Source: an uncultured Zoogloea sp.
Lineage (GTDB): Bacteria; Pseudomonadota; Gammaproteobacteria; Burkholderiales; Rhodocyclaceae
Length of the DNA stretch: 64,000 bases
Assembly: GCA_937967645.1 (NCBI GenBank)
Contig: CALBTT010000081.1
Span: forward strand, 1 to 64,000
Reading direction: 5' to 3'
Part shown: one piece after another, positions 34,775 to 47,564 of the stretch
How positions within the stretch are numbered: position 1 is the first letter of the stretch
How the letters are laid out: every line of letters starts with the position of its first letter
Made by a program: the position numbers and the translations under genes
The notes under the pieces: generated by a model
Databases searched by the model: none
Seen by the model: only the letters and a program-made list of their open reading frames with translations
Told to the model about the DNA's origin: nothing

Positions 34775-35200
34775 ATGGCAGGCCTTCGCAAGGACGATCC
34801 CGTCCCCACCGAGATCAAGCTGCACAAACTCTCCCGCCTCATGGAGGTGAGTTTCGATGACGGCAAGCGCTTCGAATACAGCTTCGAGTTCCTGCGGGTC
34901 CATTCCCCGTCCGCTGAAGTCCGGGGCCATGGCCCGGGTCAGGAAGTCCTGCAGTTGGGCAAGCGGGACGTGGACATCGTCCGGATCGAGCCGGTAGGCA
35001 ATTATGCGATCCGCCCGGTGTTTTCCGACGGACACGACAGCGGTTTGTATTCCTGGGATTACCTCTACGAGATCGGCGAGACCCGCGACGATCTCTGGCA
35101 GACCTACCTGCTGCGCCTCGCCGGGGCCGGTGGCAGCCGTGATCCGGCCGATCAGCCGGCTCCGGCTCCCAAAGGCGGTGGCTGCGGCCATCACCACTGA
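34775..35200 (+). CDS. DUF971 (GBBH-like N-terminal domain) protein
   Basis: 141 residues. [43 protein letters not shown] and [24 protein letters not shown] match the DUF971/gamma-butyrobetaine hydroxylase N-terminal-like fold, and it ends in a GCGHHH tail that could bind metal. DUF971 genes are often next to ubiE or Fe-S genes; function is not established. It is divergent from phoB and 56 bp before ubiE. Confidence 0.82.
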   Translation: MAGLRKDDPVPTEIKLHKLSRLMEVSFDDGKRFEYSFEFLRVHSPSAEVRGHGPGQEVLQLGKRDVDIVRIEPVGNYAIRPVFSDGHDSGLYSWDYLYEIGETRDDLWQTYLLRLAGAGGSRDPADQPAPAPKGGGCGHHH

Positions 35201-35256
35201 TTTCCTGCCGATGCCCCACCGGGCCGGCCAACCGATATCGCTCCCGCAAGCAGATC

Positions 35257-35994
35257 ATGAACGACAAGACCACCCATTTCGGCTTCCAGAAGGTCGCCGA
35301 GTCCGAAAAGGCCAGCAAGGTTCGCGGCGTGTTCTCCTCCGTGGCCAGCAGCTACGACGTGATGAACGACCTCATGTCCTTCGGCCTGCACCGCCTCTGG
35401 AAGGCCTTCGCCGTGCAGATCGCCGGCGTGCGTGCCGGTGACCGGGTGCTCGATGTGGCTGGCGGCACCGCCGACCTGTCCCTCGCCTTCGCCAAGAAGG
35501 TCGGGCCGACCGGCCAGGTGTGGCTGACCGACATCAACCACGCCATGCTGTCACGCGGCCGTGACCGGGTGGTGGACAAAGGCTTCCTGCTGCCAGTGGC
35601 CCAATGCGACGCCGAGAAGCTGCCCTTTCCCGACAATCACTTTGATTGCGTGACCGTGGCATTCGGGCTGCGCAACATGACCCACAAGGACCAGGCCATC
35701 GCCGAGATGCGCCGGGTGCTCAAGCCCGGCGGCCGCCTCCTGGTGCTGGAATTCTCCAAGGTCTGGAAGCCCCTGGCCCCTGCCTACGACTTCTATTCCT
35801 TCAAGCTGCTGCCGATGATGGGCGAGAAAGTGGCCAAGGACGCCGACAGCTACCGCTACCTGGCGGAGAGCATCCGCATGCATCCCGATCAGGAATCCCT
35901 CAAGACCCTGATGGAAGAGGCAGGCCTCAGCCGCGTCGAGTACTTCAACATGACCGCGGGCGTGGTTGCCCTGCACCGCGGCTACAAGCTCTGA
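35257..35994 (+). CDS. ubiE: Demethylmenaquinone/2-methoxy-6-polyprenyl-1,4-benzoquinol methyltransferase UbiE
   Basis: 245-residue SAM-dependent C-methyltransferase in ubiquinone (and menaquinone) synthesis. It starts with the family pattern [44 protein letters not shown]. The SAM motif is [16 protein letters not shown], followed by [16 protein letters not shown] and [20 protein letters not shown]. It is followed by ubiJ 13 bp downstream. Confidence 0.97.
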   Translation: MNDKTTHFGFQKVAESEKASKVRGVFSSVASSYDVMNDLMSFGLHRLWKAFAVQIAGVRAGDRVLDVAGGTADLSLAFAKKVGPTGQVWLTDINHAMLSRGRDRVVDKGFLLPVAQCDAEKLPFPDNHFDCVTVAFGLRNMTHKDQAIAEMRRVLKPGGRLLVLEFSKVWKPLAPAYDFYSFKLLPMMGEKVAKDADSYRYLAESIRMHPDQESLKTLMEEAGLSRVEYFNMTAGVVALHRGYKL

Positions 35995-36007
35995 ACGGCA
36001 GGCTGGC

Positions 36008-36583
36008 ATGCTCTCCTCATCCGTGATCGGCGGCCTGAACCACTTGCTGAAGGATGCCCCCTGGGCCCGCGAACGCCTCCGGCCTTTTGCCGGGCGCAGC
36101 GCCAGCCTGGTACTCAAGCCGGTCGAGATCGGCCTGGGAATCGATGCGGAAGGCTATTTCACCGAGTCGGCGACGGCCGATCCCGATGTCTCACTGGAAC
36201 TGCCGATCGGCAGCCTCCCAAAGCTGGCCGGCGGCCCTGACGCCCTCATGTCCGACATCCGGATCAGCGGCAACGCCGATCTGGCCGACGCGCTGGGCTT
36301 CGTGCTGCGCAAGCTCCGCTGGGACGGCGAGGAGGCCCTGTCACGCCTCAGCGGCGACATCCTTGCCCACCGCGCGGTCGCCACGGCGAGGAGCCTGGTC
36401 GACTGGCAGCGCCAGACGGCCCGCAACGTGATCGACAACCTCGCCGAATATTTCAGTGAGGAACAGCCGGTGCTCGTCAAAAGGGCGCTTCTGGAAGATC
36501 TGGGCAGCGAGGCCGCCGCGCTGCGGGATGATCTTGCCCGCCTCGAGAAACGCCTGAAGAAGCTCGAACCCGCACGGCGCTGA
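36008..36583 (+). CDS. ubiJ: Ubiquinone biosynthesis accessory factor UbiJ
   Basis: 191-residue SCP2-domain protein that, with UbiK, organises the aerobic ubiquinone biosynthetic complex. SCP2-like features (SLVLKPVEIGLGIDAEGYF, MSDIRISGNADLADALGFVLRKLRWDGEEALSRLSGD) are followed by a C-terminal coiled coil (ALRDDLARLEKRLKKLE). The start ATG 36008 is the natural UbiJ start; the upstream ATG lies in ubiE. The usual third gene, ubiB, is absent: the ATP synthase operon converges here instead. Confidence 0.85.
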   Translation: MLSSSVIGGLNHLLKDAPWARERLRPFAGRSASLVLKPVEIGLGIDAEGYFTESATADPDVSLELPIGSLPKLAGGPDALMSDIRISGNADLADALGFVLRKLRWDGEEALSRLSGDILAHRAVATARSLVDWQRQTARNVIDNLAEYFSEEQPVLVKRALLEDLGSEAAALRDDLARLEKRLKKLEPARR

Positions 36584-36600
36584 TCGACGACCGGTCAACG

Positions 36601-36634
36601 ACAAAAGGGCAGACCAGTCGGTCTGCCCTTTTGT
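36601..36634. terminator. Bidirectional Rho-independent terminator between ubiJ and atpC
   Basis: A perfect 15-bp stem: ACAAAAGGGCAGACC (36601-36615), loop AGTC, GGTCTGCCCTTTTGT (36620-36634). Its T-runs lie on both sides, so it can end both the ubiE-ubiJ transcript (plus) and the atp operon (minus). Confidence 0.9.
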
Positions 36635-36656
36635 CTTGTTACTGCGACTGCCTTGC

Positions 36657-37082
36657 TCAGTGGCCGCGCTTCTTCAGCTTGTTGATAGCTGCAATCTGCG
36701 CGAGCGCCGAAGCGAGTTCGGACTGGGCCCGTGCATACTCCAGGGCCGAACCCTGGTTACGCATGGCTTCCTCCGCGATACGCTTGGCTTCCAGGGCCTT
36801 GGCCTCGTCCAGATCCTTGCCACGGATGGCGGTATCCGCCAGGACCGTAACCAGGTTGGGCTGGACTTCCAGCAGGCCGCCAGCCACGAAGACGAGTTCT
36901 TCTTCAGGCTGGTTCTGGACCTTGACGCGCACGGCACCCGGCTTGATCCGGGTCATCAGCGGCATGTGGCCGGGCAGGATGCCCAGCTCGCCGGCTTCGC
37001 CGGGGAGCGCCACAAACTCGGCCAGGCCGGAGAAGATCTGCTCTTCTGCGCTGACGATGTCGACGTGAATGGTCATTGCCAT
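36657..37082 (-). CDS. atpC: F1Fo ATP synthase subunit epsilon AtpC
   Basis: 141 residues, the normal length. It begins [15 protein letters not shown], with [21 protein letters not shown] and [24 protein letters not shown], and ends in a helical domain. Last subunit of the atp operon and part of the central stalk. ATG 37082 and ATG 37076 are both in frame. Confidence 0.96.
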   Translation of the reverse strand: MAMTIHVDIVSAEEQIFSGLAEFVALPGEAGELGILPGHMPLMTRIKPGAVRVKVQNQPEEELVFVAGGLLEVQPNLVTVLADTAIRGKDLDEAKALEAKRIAEEAMRNQGSALEYARAQSELASALAQIAAINKLKKRGH

Positions 37083-37143
37083 AGCTATTTCCTCCTCAAA
37101 CCGGCGGGCCCGCTAGAGCGCCGCCGGGCGATGGTCGCATTGA

Positions 37144-38547
<1,404 letters not shown>

Positions 38548-39417
38548 TTACACCGCGGCTGCGCCGCCGACAATTTCGGACAGTTCCTTCGTGATCGCGG
38601 CCTGACGGGTCTTGTTGTAGACCAGTTGCAATTCGCCGATCACGTTACCTGCGTTGTCGGAGGCTGCCTTCATCGCCACCATCCGGGCACTCTGTTCGGA
38701 CGCCATGTTCTCGGCGACGGCCTGGTACACCAGCGCTTCGACGTAGCGCACCAGGAGTTCGTCGATAACCACCTGCGCATCCGGCTCGTAGAGGTAGTCC
38801 CAGTTCCCTTCCGGGGTACCGAGACGCTCGCCGGTCAGCGGGAGAAGCTGCTCAAGCTGGGGTTCCTGCTTCATCGTGTTGATGAAGCGGGAATAAACAA
38901 TGTGCACTTCATCCAGCTCACCATTCTGGAAGGCATCGATCATGACCTTGACGGGCCCGATCAGCTTTTCCAGGTGGGGGGTATCCCCGAGCTGGGTGAC
39001 GTGAGAAACCACCTTGGCACCAAGGCGCTGCATGAAACCCAGCCCCTTGTTGCCGATGGCGGTCACGCGGATGTCGGAGACACCCTTGCTTTCCCAATCC
39101 TTGAGCGCATTCAACCCGACACGCAGAGTGTTGGTGTTGAGGCCGCCGCACAGACCCTTGTCGGTCGTGACGACGATCAGCCCCACACGCTTGGCATTGT
39201 CCTTCTTGACGAGGAACGGATGCTTGTAGTCGGTGATGTTGGCTGCAGACAGATTCGCGGCGAGACGGCGGATCTTCTCGGCATAGGGACGGGCTGCACG
39301 CATGCGGTCCTGCGCCTTGCGCATCTTGGACGCTGCGACCATCTCCATGGCCTTGGTGATCTTTTTAGTGTTCTGGACACTCTTGATCTTGTTACGGATC
39401 TCTTTGCCGCTAGCCAT
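38548..39417 (-). CDS. atpG: F1Fo ATP synthase subunit gamma AtpG
   Basis: 289-residue central-stalk subunit. Typical start [35 protein letters not shown] and the C-terminal [42 protein letters not shown] are both present. Its position between atpA and atpD is the standard order. Confidence 0.98.
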   Translation of the reverse strand: MASGKEIRNKIKSVQNTKKITKAMEMVAASKMRKAQDRMRAARPYAEKIRRLAANLSAANITDYKHPFLVKKDNAKRVGLIVVTTDKGLCGGLNTNTLRVGLNALKDWESKGVSDIRVTAIGNKGLGFMQRLGAKVVSHVTQLGDTPHLEKLIGPVKVMIDAFQNGELDEVHIVYSRFINTMKQEPQLEQLLPLTGERLGTPEGNWDYLYEPDAQVVIDELLVRYVEALVYQAVAENMASEQSARMVAMKAASDNAGNVIGELQLVYNKTRQAAITKELSEIVGGAAAV

Positions 39418-39438
39418 ATTGCTCTCCGTATGCCCGCG

Positions 39439-40977
<1,539 letters not shown>

Positions 40978-40988
40978 AGCTTATGCTC

Positions 40989-41525
40989 CTAGTTCTTTAG
41001 CGCGGCGGCCATGTTCGCGAGCTTGCCGCGGACCGAGGCGTCGATGACTTCATCCCCAACGGCGATCTTCACCCCACCAATCAGTTCGGGGTCGACGCTG
41101 ACGGCAACGTTGAGCTTGGCCTTGAAGCGGGCTTCAAGGTCTGCAACGAGCGTCTTCAGCGTGGAATCGTCCATCGGGAAGGCGGAGGCGATATTGGCCT
41201 CCTTGACGCCTTCATGTTCGTTCTTGAGGGCAACGAACAGGTCACGGATCTCGGGAAGCACTTGCAGACGCTCGTTCTCGACCAGGACGCGGACATAGTT
41301 CTGCTGTTCGGCAGTGAGTCCGGTCCCGGCGATATCGAGGAAAAACCCGGCCAGCTGCTGCTGGGCGAGCTTGGGATCGCTGATGCAATCCCTCATTTGC
41401 GGATCGGTGGCGACAGCAGCCAGACGATCAAGTGCTTCCGACCAAGGCCCCAGCGCATTGCCCGCGGAAGCGAGCTGAAATGCCGCTTCAGCATAGGGGC
41501 GTGCGATGGTGACGTTCTCGGCCAT
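40989..41525 (-). CDS. atpH: F1Fo ATP synthase subunit delta AtpH
   Basis: 178-residue peripheral-stalk subunit. It starts [14 protein letters not shown] and ends with [31 protein letters not shown], the AtpH signature. It lies three bases below atpF. Confidence 0.97.
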   Translation of the reverse strand: MAENVTIARPYAEAAFQLASAGNALGPWSEALDRLAAVATDPQMRDCISDPKLAQQQLAGFFLDIAGTGLTAEQQNYVRVLVENERLQVLPEIRDLFVALKNEHEGVKEANIASAFPMDDSTLKTLVADLEARFKAKLNVAVSVDPELIGGVKIAVGDEVIDASVRGKLANMAAALKN

Positions 41526-41528
41526 GGC

Positions 41529-42002
41529 TTATTGAAGTTCCTGTTTCAGGTTGGCCAGCAGGTCGGCGTGGGCTTGAGCGTTGATTTCCTTGCGGAGAAT
41601 CTTCTCGGCACCGGCGACAGCGAGTTGGGCGACCTGATCGCGCAGGGCTTCCTTGGCACGTTGAGCGGCGACGCCAGCTTCGGCTTCAGCGGCTTCACGG
41701 GCCTGGGCAATGATACGGGCGGCTTCGGCGCGCGCTTCATCGAGGAACACTGCAGCCTGCTTTTCAGCAGAGGCACGCACGTCCGTAGCGGACTCGCGGG
41801 CCTTGCGCAGTTCTTCGACGACCTTCTTCTCGGCATGCGCGAGATCACTCTTCGCCTTGTCCGCAGCCGCCAGCCCGTCGGCGATCTTCTTCGCGCGCTC
41901 GTCGAGTGCCTTCACAATGGGGGGCCACACGAACTTCATCGTGACCCACGCCAGAATGAAGAACACAACGAGCTGGGCTACCAGGGTTGCGTTCAGATTC
42001 AC
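41529..42002 (-). CDS. atpF: F1Fo ATP synthase subunit b AtpF
   Basis: 157 residues: one N-terminal membrane segment ([19 protein letters not shown]) then a long charged alpha-helical domain ([22 protein letters not shown]) that dimerises as the peripheral stalk. Normal length for the b subunit. Confidence 0.97.
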   Translation of the reverse strand: MNLNATLVAQLVVFFILAWVTMKFVWPPIVKALDERAKKIADGLAAADKAKSDLAHAEKKVVEELRKARESATDVRASAEKQAAVFLDEARAEAARIIAQAREAAEAEAGVAAQRAKEALRDQVAQLAVAGAEKILRKEINAQAHADLLANLKQELQ

Positions 42003-42037
42003 GGTAATCTTCCTTTAGTCAGGTTGAACCGCGAAAC

Positions 42038-42307
<270 letters not shown>

Positions 42308-42345
42308 TTAAATTGAAACCGAAACAGACTGCTTGAAACTGAAAC

Positions 42346-43182
42346 TTAGTGGCTCTCGTGGGCCTGACCGATGTACACCAGGGTCAGCATCATGAAGATG
42401 AAGGCCTGCAGGGCGACGATCAGGATATGGAACACGGCCCAGATGGAACCGGCAACCACGTGGCCGAGGAAACCGAAGACGGTGGCGGTACCACCCATCA
42501 GGGCGATCAGCATGAAGACCAGCTCGCCAGCATACATGTTGCCGAACAGCCGCATGCCGTGGGACACGGTCTTGGCCAGGAACTCGATCATCTGCATCAG
42601 GAAGTTGATCGGGTAGAGCAGCGGGTGGGAACCGAAGGGGGCGGTGAAGAGCTCATGCACCCAGCCACCAAAACCCTTGATCTTGATGTTGTAGTACAGG
42701 CAGATCAGCAGCACGCCGATGGACATGCCGAGGGTACCGTTGAGGTCGGCGGTGGGCACGACGCGGAGGTAGGCATGCTCGTCACCGGAGATCAGGGCCC
42801 AGATCTTGGGCAGCAGATCGACCGGCAGGAAGTCCATGGAGTTCATCAGGAAGATCCAGAAGAACACGGTCAGGGCGACCGGGGCCACGAACTTGCGGGA
42901 TTCGGCGCTATGCACGATGCCCTTGGCCTGGTCGGCGACCATTTCGACGAGGATTTCGATGGCAGCCTGGAAACGGCCCGGCACGCCGGAGGTGGCGGCA
43001 CTGGCTGCCTTGATCAGGATCAGCAGCGTGACGATGCCGAGGCCGATCGAGAAAAACAGGGTATCGAGGTTCCACACACTCCAGTCGATGATCGCGGTCT
43101 GGGCGTGACCGGTGGAGTTGAAGTGGGTCAGGTGGTGGACGATGTATTCGCCCGCGGTCGGGCCGTGCGCTTCTGTACTCAT
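42346..43182 (-). CDS. atpB: F1Fo ATP synthase subunit a AtpB
   Basis: 278-residue membrane subunit. The key Arg is in [17 protein letters not shown]. The loop region [13 protein letters not shown] and the last helices ([23 protein letters not shown]) match AtpB. It lies two bases below atpI. Confidence 0.97.
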   Translation of the reverse strand: MSTEAHGPTAGEYIVHHLTHFNSTGHAQTAIIDWSVWNLDTLFFSIGLGIVTLLILIKAASAATSGVPGRFQAAIEILVEMVADQAKGIVHSAESRKFVAPVALTVFFWIFLMNSMDFLPVDLLPKIWALISGDEHAYLRVVPTADLNGTLGMSIGVLLICLYYNIKIKGFGGWVHELFTAPFGSHPLLYPINFLMQMIEFLAKTVSHGMRLFGNMYAGELVFMLIALMGGTATVFGFLGHVVAGSIWAVFHILIVALQAFIFMMLTLVYIGQAHESH

Positions 43183-43184
43183 GG

Positions 43185-43526
43185 TCAGGTCTTCACCAAA
43201 AATGCAAACAAATTCGCCTTAAGCGCCACGACCAACCCGATGAACAACGCCAACCAATGGACGTCTGGATACACGAGTTGAACGGTCGCCAACAATCCTA
43301 CGGTTGACGCGATCTTGAAGAACTCGCCAACGAAAAACTCAAGCGGGTACGACGCAGCCGGCCGCTTGGAAACCAAGCTCAGGCGCAGGGCGAAAAACAA
43401 ATTGGGAAGAACACAGGCTGCGCCTCCCAACGCCGCCGACAACGCACCGCGCGTCCCTGAAATCAATCCGGCGATTAATGTCACCAGTATTGTCGCGCCT
43501 ATCTGCAGGAATACCGCTTTTAACAT
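43185..43526 (-). CDS. atpI: ATP synthase subunit I AtpI
   Basis: 113-residue membrane protein with four hydrophobic segments and the AtpI pattern [27 protein letters not shown]. It probably helps assemble the c ring or move Mg2+. First gene of the operon. ATG 43526 is preferred to the GTG at 43544. Confidence 0.9.
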   Translation of the reverse strand: MLKAVFLQIGATILVTLIAGLISGTRGALSAALGGAACVLPNLFFALRLSLVSKRPAASYPLEFFVGEFFKIASTVGLLATVQLVYPDVHWLALFIGLVVALKANLFAFLVKT

Positions 43527-43583
43527 TGGCTCTCTGCGTGGCACGTCGGGTAATGCGCCGTCCGCCGTACGAAAAACATGCGG

Positions 43584-43612
43584 ATGATAGGGGTTAACCG
43601 CATGAAAGTCAA
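43584..43612 (-). promoter_or_regulatory. Sigma70-type promoter of the atp operon
   Basis: Read on the minus strand: -35 TTGACT (43607-43612), a 17-bp spacer, -10 TATCAT (43584-43589). This would start transcription about 50 bases above the atpI ATG. Each hexamer has five of six consensus bases. Confidence 0.75.
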
Positions 43613-43666
43613 TGGTTGTGGCAGTGCAGCATCAGGATTTCCGGGCGTTTCGGGATCTGCTCCAAC

Positions 43667-43705
43667 TTGACACACCCAATAAACATGTCGATGATTATCG
43701 ACATG
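43667..43705 (+). promoter_or_regulatory. Promoter and operator of the ArsR-type gene
   Basis: A perfect -35 TTGACA (43667-43672) is followed, 17 bases on, by a palindrome CATGTCGAT (43684-43692), centre GATT, ATCGACATG (43697-43705). The -10 falls inside the palindrome (GATGAT near 43690). This is the usual layout of a self-repressing ArsR-family operator. Confidence 0.65.
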
Positions 43706-44014
43706 AATAAAAACTACTCACGGACCATTCCGGCCGCCTGGCGCGATATATCCGCGGTTTTCGCGGCCCTCGGCGACGAGCACCGGCAGCGCATCCTGCT
43801 CACCTTCGAGCCCGGTGAGCGACTCAATGTGGGTCAGATCGCTGAAGTGTCCACCCTGGCCCGCTCCACAGTGTCACACCATCTGAAGGTCCTGCGCGAA
43901 GCCGGTGTGCTCATTTCGGAGCGGGAAGGCAAGGAAATCTATTTCCGGGTTAACAAGCGCTTCCTCGAAACGTCCTTCAGCCGGGTCACCAGTTATCTGG
44001 CGACCTATCTCTGA
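43703..44014 (+). CDS. ArsR-family transcriptional regulator
   Basis: About 103 residues. The winged-helix pattern is FAALGDEHRQRILLTF, LNVGQIAEVSTLARSTVSHHLKVLREAGVLISEREGKEIYFRVN. No cysteine metal-binding motif is visible in or near the recognition helix, so the ligand is unknown and may not be a metal. ATG 43703 would give a leaderless transcript from the mapped promoter; ATG 43685 and ATG 43691 are alternatives within the operator palindrome. It is divergent from atpI and 23 bp before the acyltransferase gene. Confidence 0.85.
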   Translation: MNKNYSRTIPAAWRDISAVFAALGDEHRQRILLTFEPGERLNVGQIAEVSTLARSTVSHHLKVLREAGVLISEREGKEIYFRVNKRFLETSFSRVTSYLATYL

Positions 44015-44037
44015 TTCCTTCCTTCTCCGGCACATTC

Positions 44038-46179
44038 ATGCGAACCCTGATCAAGGCGCTACTGCGCACCGTGACCCGCCTGCTGTTCCGCGTCACCCTG
44101 AAAGGCAGAACGCCCGCCGACGGCGAGCGGCTGCTGATCATCGCCAACCACGAATCCTTCCTCGACGGCTTGCTGCTCGGCCTGTTCCTGCCCCTCGACC
44201 CGGTCTTCGTGGTGCATACCGGGGTGGCGGCGAATCCGGCTTTCCGGTTGCTGCTGTCCCTGGTCGATTACCTGGCGGTGGACCCGACCAGCCCGATGGC
44301 CATGAAGAAGGTGATCCGCCTGCTGGAGGCCGGCCGGCCCGTGGTGATCTTTCCGGAAGGCCGGATCACCACCACCGGCAGCCTGATGAAGACCTATGAA
44401 GGCCCGGCCTTCGTGGCGGCCAAGACCGGTGCCACGGTGATCCCGGTGCGGATCGACGGTGCCGCACGCACCTATTTCTCGCGCCTGGCCTCGCATGTGC
44501 CACGCCGCCTGTTTCCCAGGATCAGCCTGTCCATCCTGGCCCCCACCCGGATCCCCATGCCCGAGGCACCCACCGCCCGGCAGCGCCGCCGTCTGGCCGG
44601 GGAGGGCATGCGCCGCCTGATGCAGGAGATGATCTTCGCCACCCGTCCGGAACAGACCCTGTTCGGCGCCCTGCTCGAGGCCTCCGCGATCCAGGGCAGC
44701 GGACATCGTCTGGTGGAGGATCTCAAGCAGATCGAATACAGCTACCGCGACCTGATCCGCATGGCCCTGGCGCTCGGCCGTCTGGCCGCCCGAGAGAGCG
44801 CCCCTGGCGAGAAGGTCGGCCTGCTGCTGCCCAACCTGGCGCCGACCCTGGGCCTGCTCTTCGGCCTGTCGGCCCATGGGCGTGTCGCCGCCATGCTGAA
44901 CTACACCGCCGGTGTGGACAGCATGCAGTCCGCCTGCACCGCCGCACAGATCCGGACCCTGATCACCTCGCGAGCCTTCGTCGAGCAGGCCAAGCTCGGT
45001 GACAAGCTGGCCGCACTGCGCGACGTCCGGATCCTCCACCTGGAAGATCTGCGGGAACAGATCGGGCTGATGGACAAGCTGTGGCTGCTGCTGTGGGCCG
45101 CACCCTTCCCCCGCCTGGCCCTGCCTGCCCGTGCCACGCCGGAGGATCCGGCGGTGGTGCTGTTCACCTCGGGTTCGGAAGGCAAGCCGAAGGGCGTGGT
45201 GCTGTCGCACCGCGCGCTGCTGGCCAATGTGGCGCAGATCCGCGCCGTGGTGGATTTCTCCATCGACGACAAGATCCTCAACGCCCTGCCCCTGTTCCAC
45301 TCCTTCGGCCTCACTGCGGGCGGCCTGCTGCCGGTGCTGACCGGCGCACGGGTTTTCCTCTACCCCTCGCCACTGCACTACCGGGTCATCCCGGAGGTGG
45401 CCTATGACCGCAACTGCACCGTCCTGCTGGGCACCAGCACCTTCCTCGGCAACTACGCCAAGTTCGCCCACCCCTACGATTTCTACCGCCTGCGCTACGT
45501 GATCGCCGGGGCCGAGAAGCTGGCCGCACCGGTGCGCGACCTGTGGTTCGAGAAGTTCGGCATCCGCATCTTCGAGGGCTACGGCGCCACCGAGACCGCG
45601 CCCGTGCTGGCGGTCAACACCCGCATGGCCTTCCGCAGTGGCACGGTGGGGCAGTTCCTGCCCGGCATCGAGTCGCGCCTGGTCCCGGTTCCCGGCATTC
45701 CGAACGGCGGCATGCTGCACGTGAAGGGGCCCAACCTGATGTCCGGCTACCTGCGCTTCGAGAACCCGGGGGTGCTTCAGCCGCCCTCCTCTCCCGCCGG
45801 TGAAGGCTGGTATGAAACCGGGGACGTGGTGGAGATCGACGCCGAGGGCTTTGTGAAGATCGTCGGCCGGGTCAAGCGCTTCGCCAAGGTGGCCGGCGAG
45901 ATGGTGTCGCTGGAGGCGGTCGAGAAGCTGGCCGCCGCCGCCTCACCGGGCGCAGCCCATGCGGCCTCCACCCAGGCGGATCCGGCCCGCGGCGAGGCGA
46001 TCCTGCTGTTTACCACCGATTCCGGGCTGACCCGCGAGCAGCTGCAGGCTGCCGCCCGCGACGGAGGCTGGCCGGAGATCGCGGTGCCGCGCCGACTCAT
46101 CCCGGTGGACGCCCTGCCGCTGCTGGGTACCGGCAAGATCGATTATGTCACCCTGAAACAATGGGCCGAGCAGGCCTGA
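44038..46179 (+). CDS. aas: Bifunctional acyltransferase / acyl-ACP synthetase (Aas-like)
   Basis: 713 residues, the length of E. coli Aas (719). Residues 1-190 are a PlsC-type acyltransferase: HESFLD (the HX4D motif) and VIFPEGRITTTG. Residues 230-710 are an AMP-binding enzyme: VVLFTSGSEGKPKGVVLSHRAL, FEGYGATETAPVLAVN, WYETGDVVEID and LLGTGKIDYVTL. It re-acylates lysophospholipid, e.g. 2-acyl-GPE, on the inner face of the inner membrane. It precedes the rhombotarget lipoprotein by 16 bp. LplT, its usual flippase partner, is encoded three genes downstream as a fusion. Confidence 0.9.
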   Translation: MRTLIKALLRTVTRLLFRVTLKGRTPADGERLLIIANHESFLDGLLLGLFLPLDPVFVVHTGVAANPAFRLLLSLVDYLAVDPTSPMAMKKVIRLLEAGRPVVIFPEGRITTTGSLMKTYEGPAFVAAKTGATVIPVRIDGAARTYFSRLASHVPRRLFPRISLSILAPTRIPMPEAPTARQRRRLAGEGMRRLMQEMIFATRPEQTLFGALLEASAIQGSGHRLVEDLKQIEYSYRDLIRMALALGRLAARESAPGEKVGLLLPNLAPTLGLLFGLSAHGRVAAMLNYTAGVDSMQSACTAAQIRTLITSRAFVEQAKLGDKLAALRDVRILHLEDLREQIGLMDKLWLLLWAAPFPRLALPARATPEDPAVVLFTSGSEGKPKGVVLSHRALLANVAQIRAVVDFSIDDKILNALPLFHSFGLTAGGLLPVLTGARVFLYPSPLHYRVIPEVAYDRNCTVLLGTSTFLGNYAKFAHPYDFYRLRYVIAGAEKLAAPVRDLWFEKFGIRIFEGYGATETAPVLAVNTRMAFRSGTVGQFLPGIESRLVPVPGIPNGGMLHVKGPNLMSGYLRFENPGVLQPPSSPAGEGWYETGDVVEIDAEGFVKIVGRVKRFAKVAGEMVSLEAVEKLAAAASPGAAHAASTQADPARGEAILLFTTDSGLTREQLQAAARDGGWPEIAVPRRLIPVDALPLLGTGKIDYVTLKQWAEQA

Positions 46180-46195
46180 GACAGGAGATCCATTC

Positions 46196-47029
46196 ATGAA
46201 TGGCAAGATACTCGCGGCGGGTCTGTTCGTCGCAATGATGCTGAGCGGCTGCGCCACCTGGTTCGACAGGGGCGGACAGGTCCACCGCGGCTCGGTGGTG
46301 GACTACCTGTATCCGAAGGGCGAGCAACCCACCCTGACCCCGACGGTGCCCGAACTACGCCTACCCCTACGCGTCGGCATTGCCTTCGTGCCGGGCAACA
46401 ACACCCTCGGTGAGCTGCCCGAGACCGAGAGGGAGCAGTTGCTGAGGCGGGTGAGGGACGCTTTTGCCAACCGGCCCTACATCGCCTCCATCGAGGTCAT
46501 CCCCACCACCTACCTGCGCCCGAGAGGCGGCTTTGACAACCTGGAGCAGGCCGCCCGCATGTTCAACGTGGATGTGGTCGCCCTGCTCTCCTACGATCAG
46601 GTCCAGTTCAGTGACAGCAACCGCCTGTCCATCTTCTACTGGACCATCGTCGGCGGCTATTTCATCAACGGCAGCCAGTACGACGTCAACACCCTGGTCG
46701 ACGCAGCGGTGTTCGACATGGCAACCCGCAGCCTGCTGTTCCGTGCCCCGGGCACCAGCCAGATCAAGGGCAGTTCGCCCTTGGTGAAATTCGCCGAAGT
46801 CTCACGGGAAGCCCGTGGCGAGGGCTATCGACAGGCCGTCGATGACCTGATTCCCAGGCTCAATGCTCAACTGGAGGCCTTCCGCGTCCGGGTGAAGGAG
46901 GAAAAGGTCGCCCGCATCGTCGAAAAACCGGGCTACAAGCGGGGCGGCGGCAGCGTCGACCTCGCCACCCTGGGCCTGCTCGGTGCACTTGCCGCCCTGA
47001 GCCGGTACAGAAAGCGTCATGCCGGCTGA
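46196..47029 (+). CDS. Rhombotarget lipoprotein with GlyGly-CTERM sorting signal
   Basis: 277 residues. An N-terminal signal with lipobox LSGC (Cys19) suggests lipidation. The C-terminus has the GlyGly-CTERM layout: a Gly cluster (KRGGGS, residues 248-253), a short hydrophobic helix (LATLGLLGALAAL) and a basic tail (RYRKR). The middle, including the FVPGNNTLGELPETE segment and ISTNGSQYDVNTLV-like strands, fits the rhombosortase-dependent lipoprotein family. The C-tail would be cleaved by the rhombosortase encoded next, overlapping by 11 bp. What the mature protein does is unknown. Confidence 0.8.
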   Translation: MNGKILAAGLFVAMMLSGCATWFDRGGQVHRGSVVDYLYPKGEQPTLTPTVPELRLPLRVGIAFVPGNNTLGELPETEREQLLRRVRDAFANRPYIASIEVIPTTYLRPRGGFDNLEQAARMFNVDVVALLSYDQVQFSDSNRLSIFYWTIVGGYFINGSQYDVNTLVDAAVFDMATRSLLFRAPGTSQIKGSSPLVKFAEVSREARGEGYRQAVDDLIPRLNAQLEAFRVRVKEEKVARIVEKPGYKRGGGSVDLATLGLLGALAALSRYRKRHAG

Positions 47030-47564
47030 ACGCCTCCTGCTGGGGACGCTGGTGACGCTCACCGCCGCCGCCAACCTGCTCCCCGGCGACGCCATGGAGT
47101 GGAGCCGTCAGGCCATCGGCCAAGGGCAAGCGTGGCGGCTGTGGACCGGCCAATTCTGCCACTGGTCCACCCTCCATCTGGCGGGCAACCTGGCTGCCGT
47201 CGGCGCGATCGCCCTGATCACCGGGCGAGGCATCCGGCGCTGGCTGTGCGCCCTGCCCGTACTCGCCCCCCTGCTGTCCCTCTTCCTGCTGGCGAGCGCG
47301 CCCGCCCTGACCCACTACCGGGGACTCTCCGGGCTGGTCGGTGTGCTGATCGTGGGCGCGATGCTGGAGGGTGGGACGATCGGCCGACTGCTGGGTCTCG
47401 GCTATCTGGCCAAGCTCGGCGTCGACGCGCTCAGCGGAAACAGCTCCCCGCTGCTGCCGGACGGCATCACCACCACCTGGCAGGCTCATCTGGGCGGTGT
47501 CCTGCTGGGGGTGATCACCGCGGCAGGCCTGCGCTGGAACCACCTCGGGAGGCGTTCGGGATGA
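47019..47564 (+). CDS. Rhombosortase (rhomboid-type intramembrane serine protease)
   Basis: 181-residue six-helix rhomboid. Conserved HWSTLHLAGN (His48/His53/Asn57) is followed by the catalytic Ser104 in YRGLSGLVG and His157 in WQAHLGGVLLG. Rhombosortases cut proteins with GlyGly-CTERM tails, which this neighbour carries. It overlaps the rhombotarget by 11 bp and the next gene by four (ATGA). Distinguished from housekeeping GlpG by its short length, the YRGLSG motif and the partner. Confidence 0.9.
   Translation: MPAERLLLGTLVTLTAAANLLPGDAMEWSRQAIGQGQAWRLWTGQFCHWSTLHLAGNLAAVGAIALITGRGIRRWLCALPVLAPLLSLFLLASAPALTHYRGLSGLVGVLIVGAMLEGGTIGRLLGLGYLAKLGVDALSGNSSPLLPDGITTTWQAHLGGVLLGVITAAGLRWNHLGRRSG

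Noticed and set aside
47019..47564. Housekeeping GlpG rhomboid
   Set aside because: Too short, and the adjacent GlyGly-CTERM lipoprotein and YRGLSG motif favour rhombosortase.
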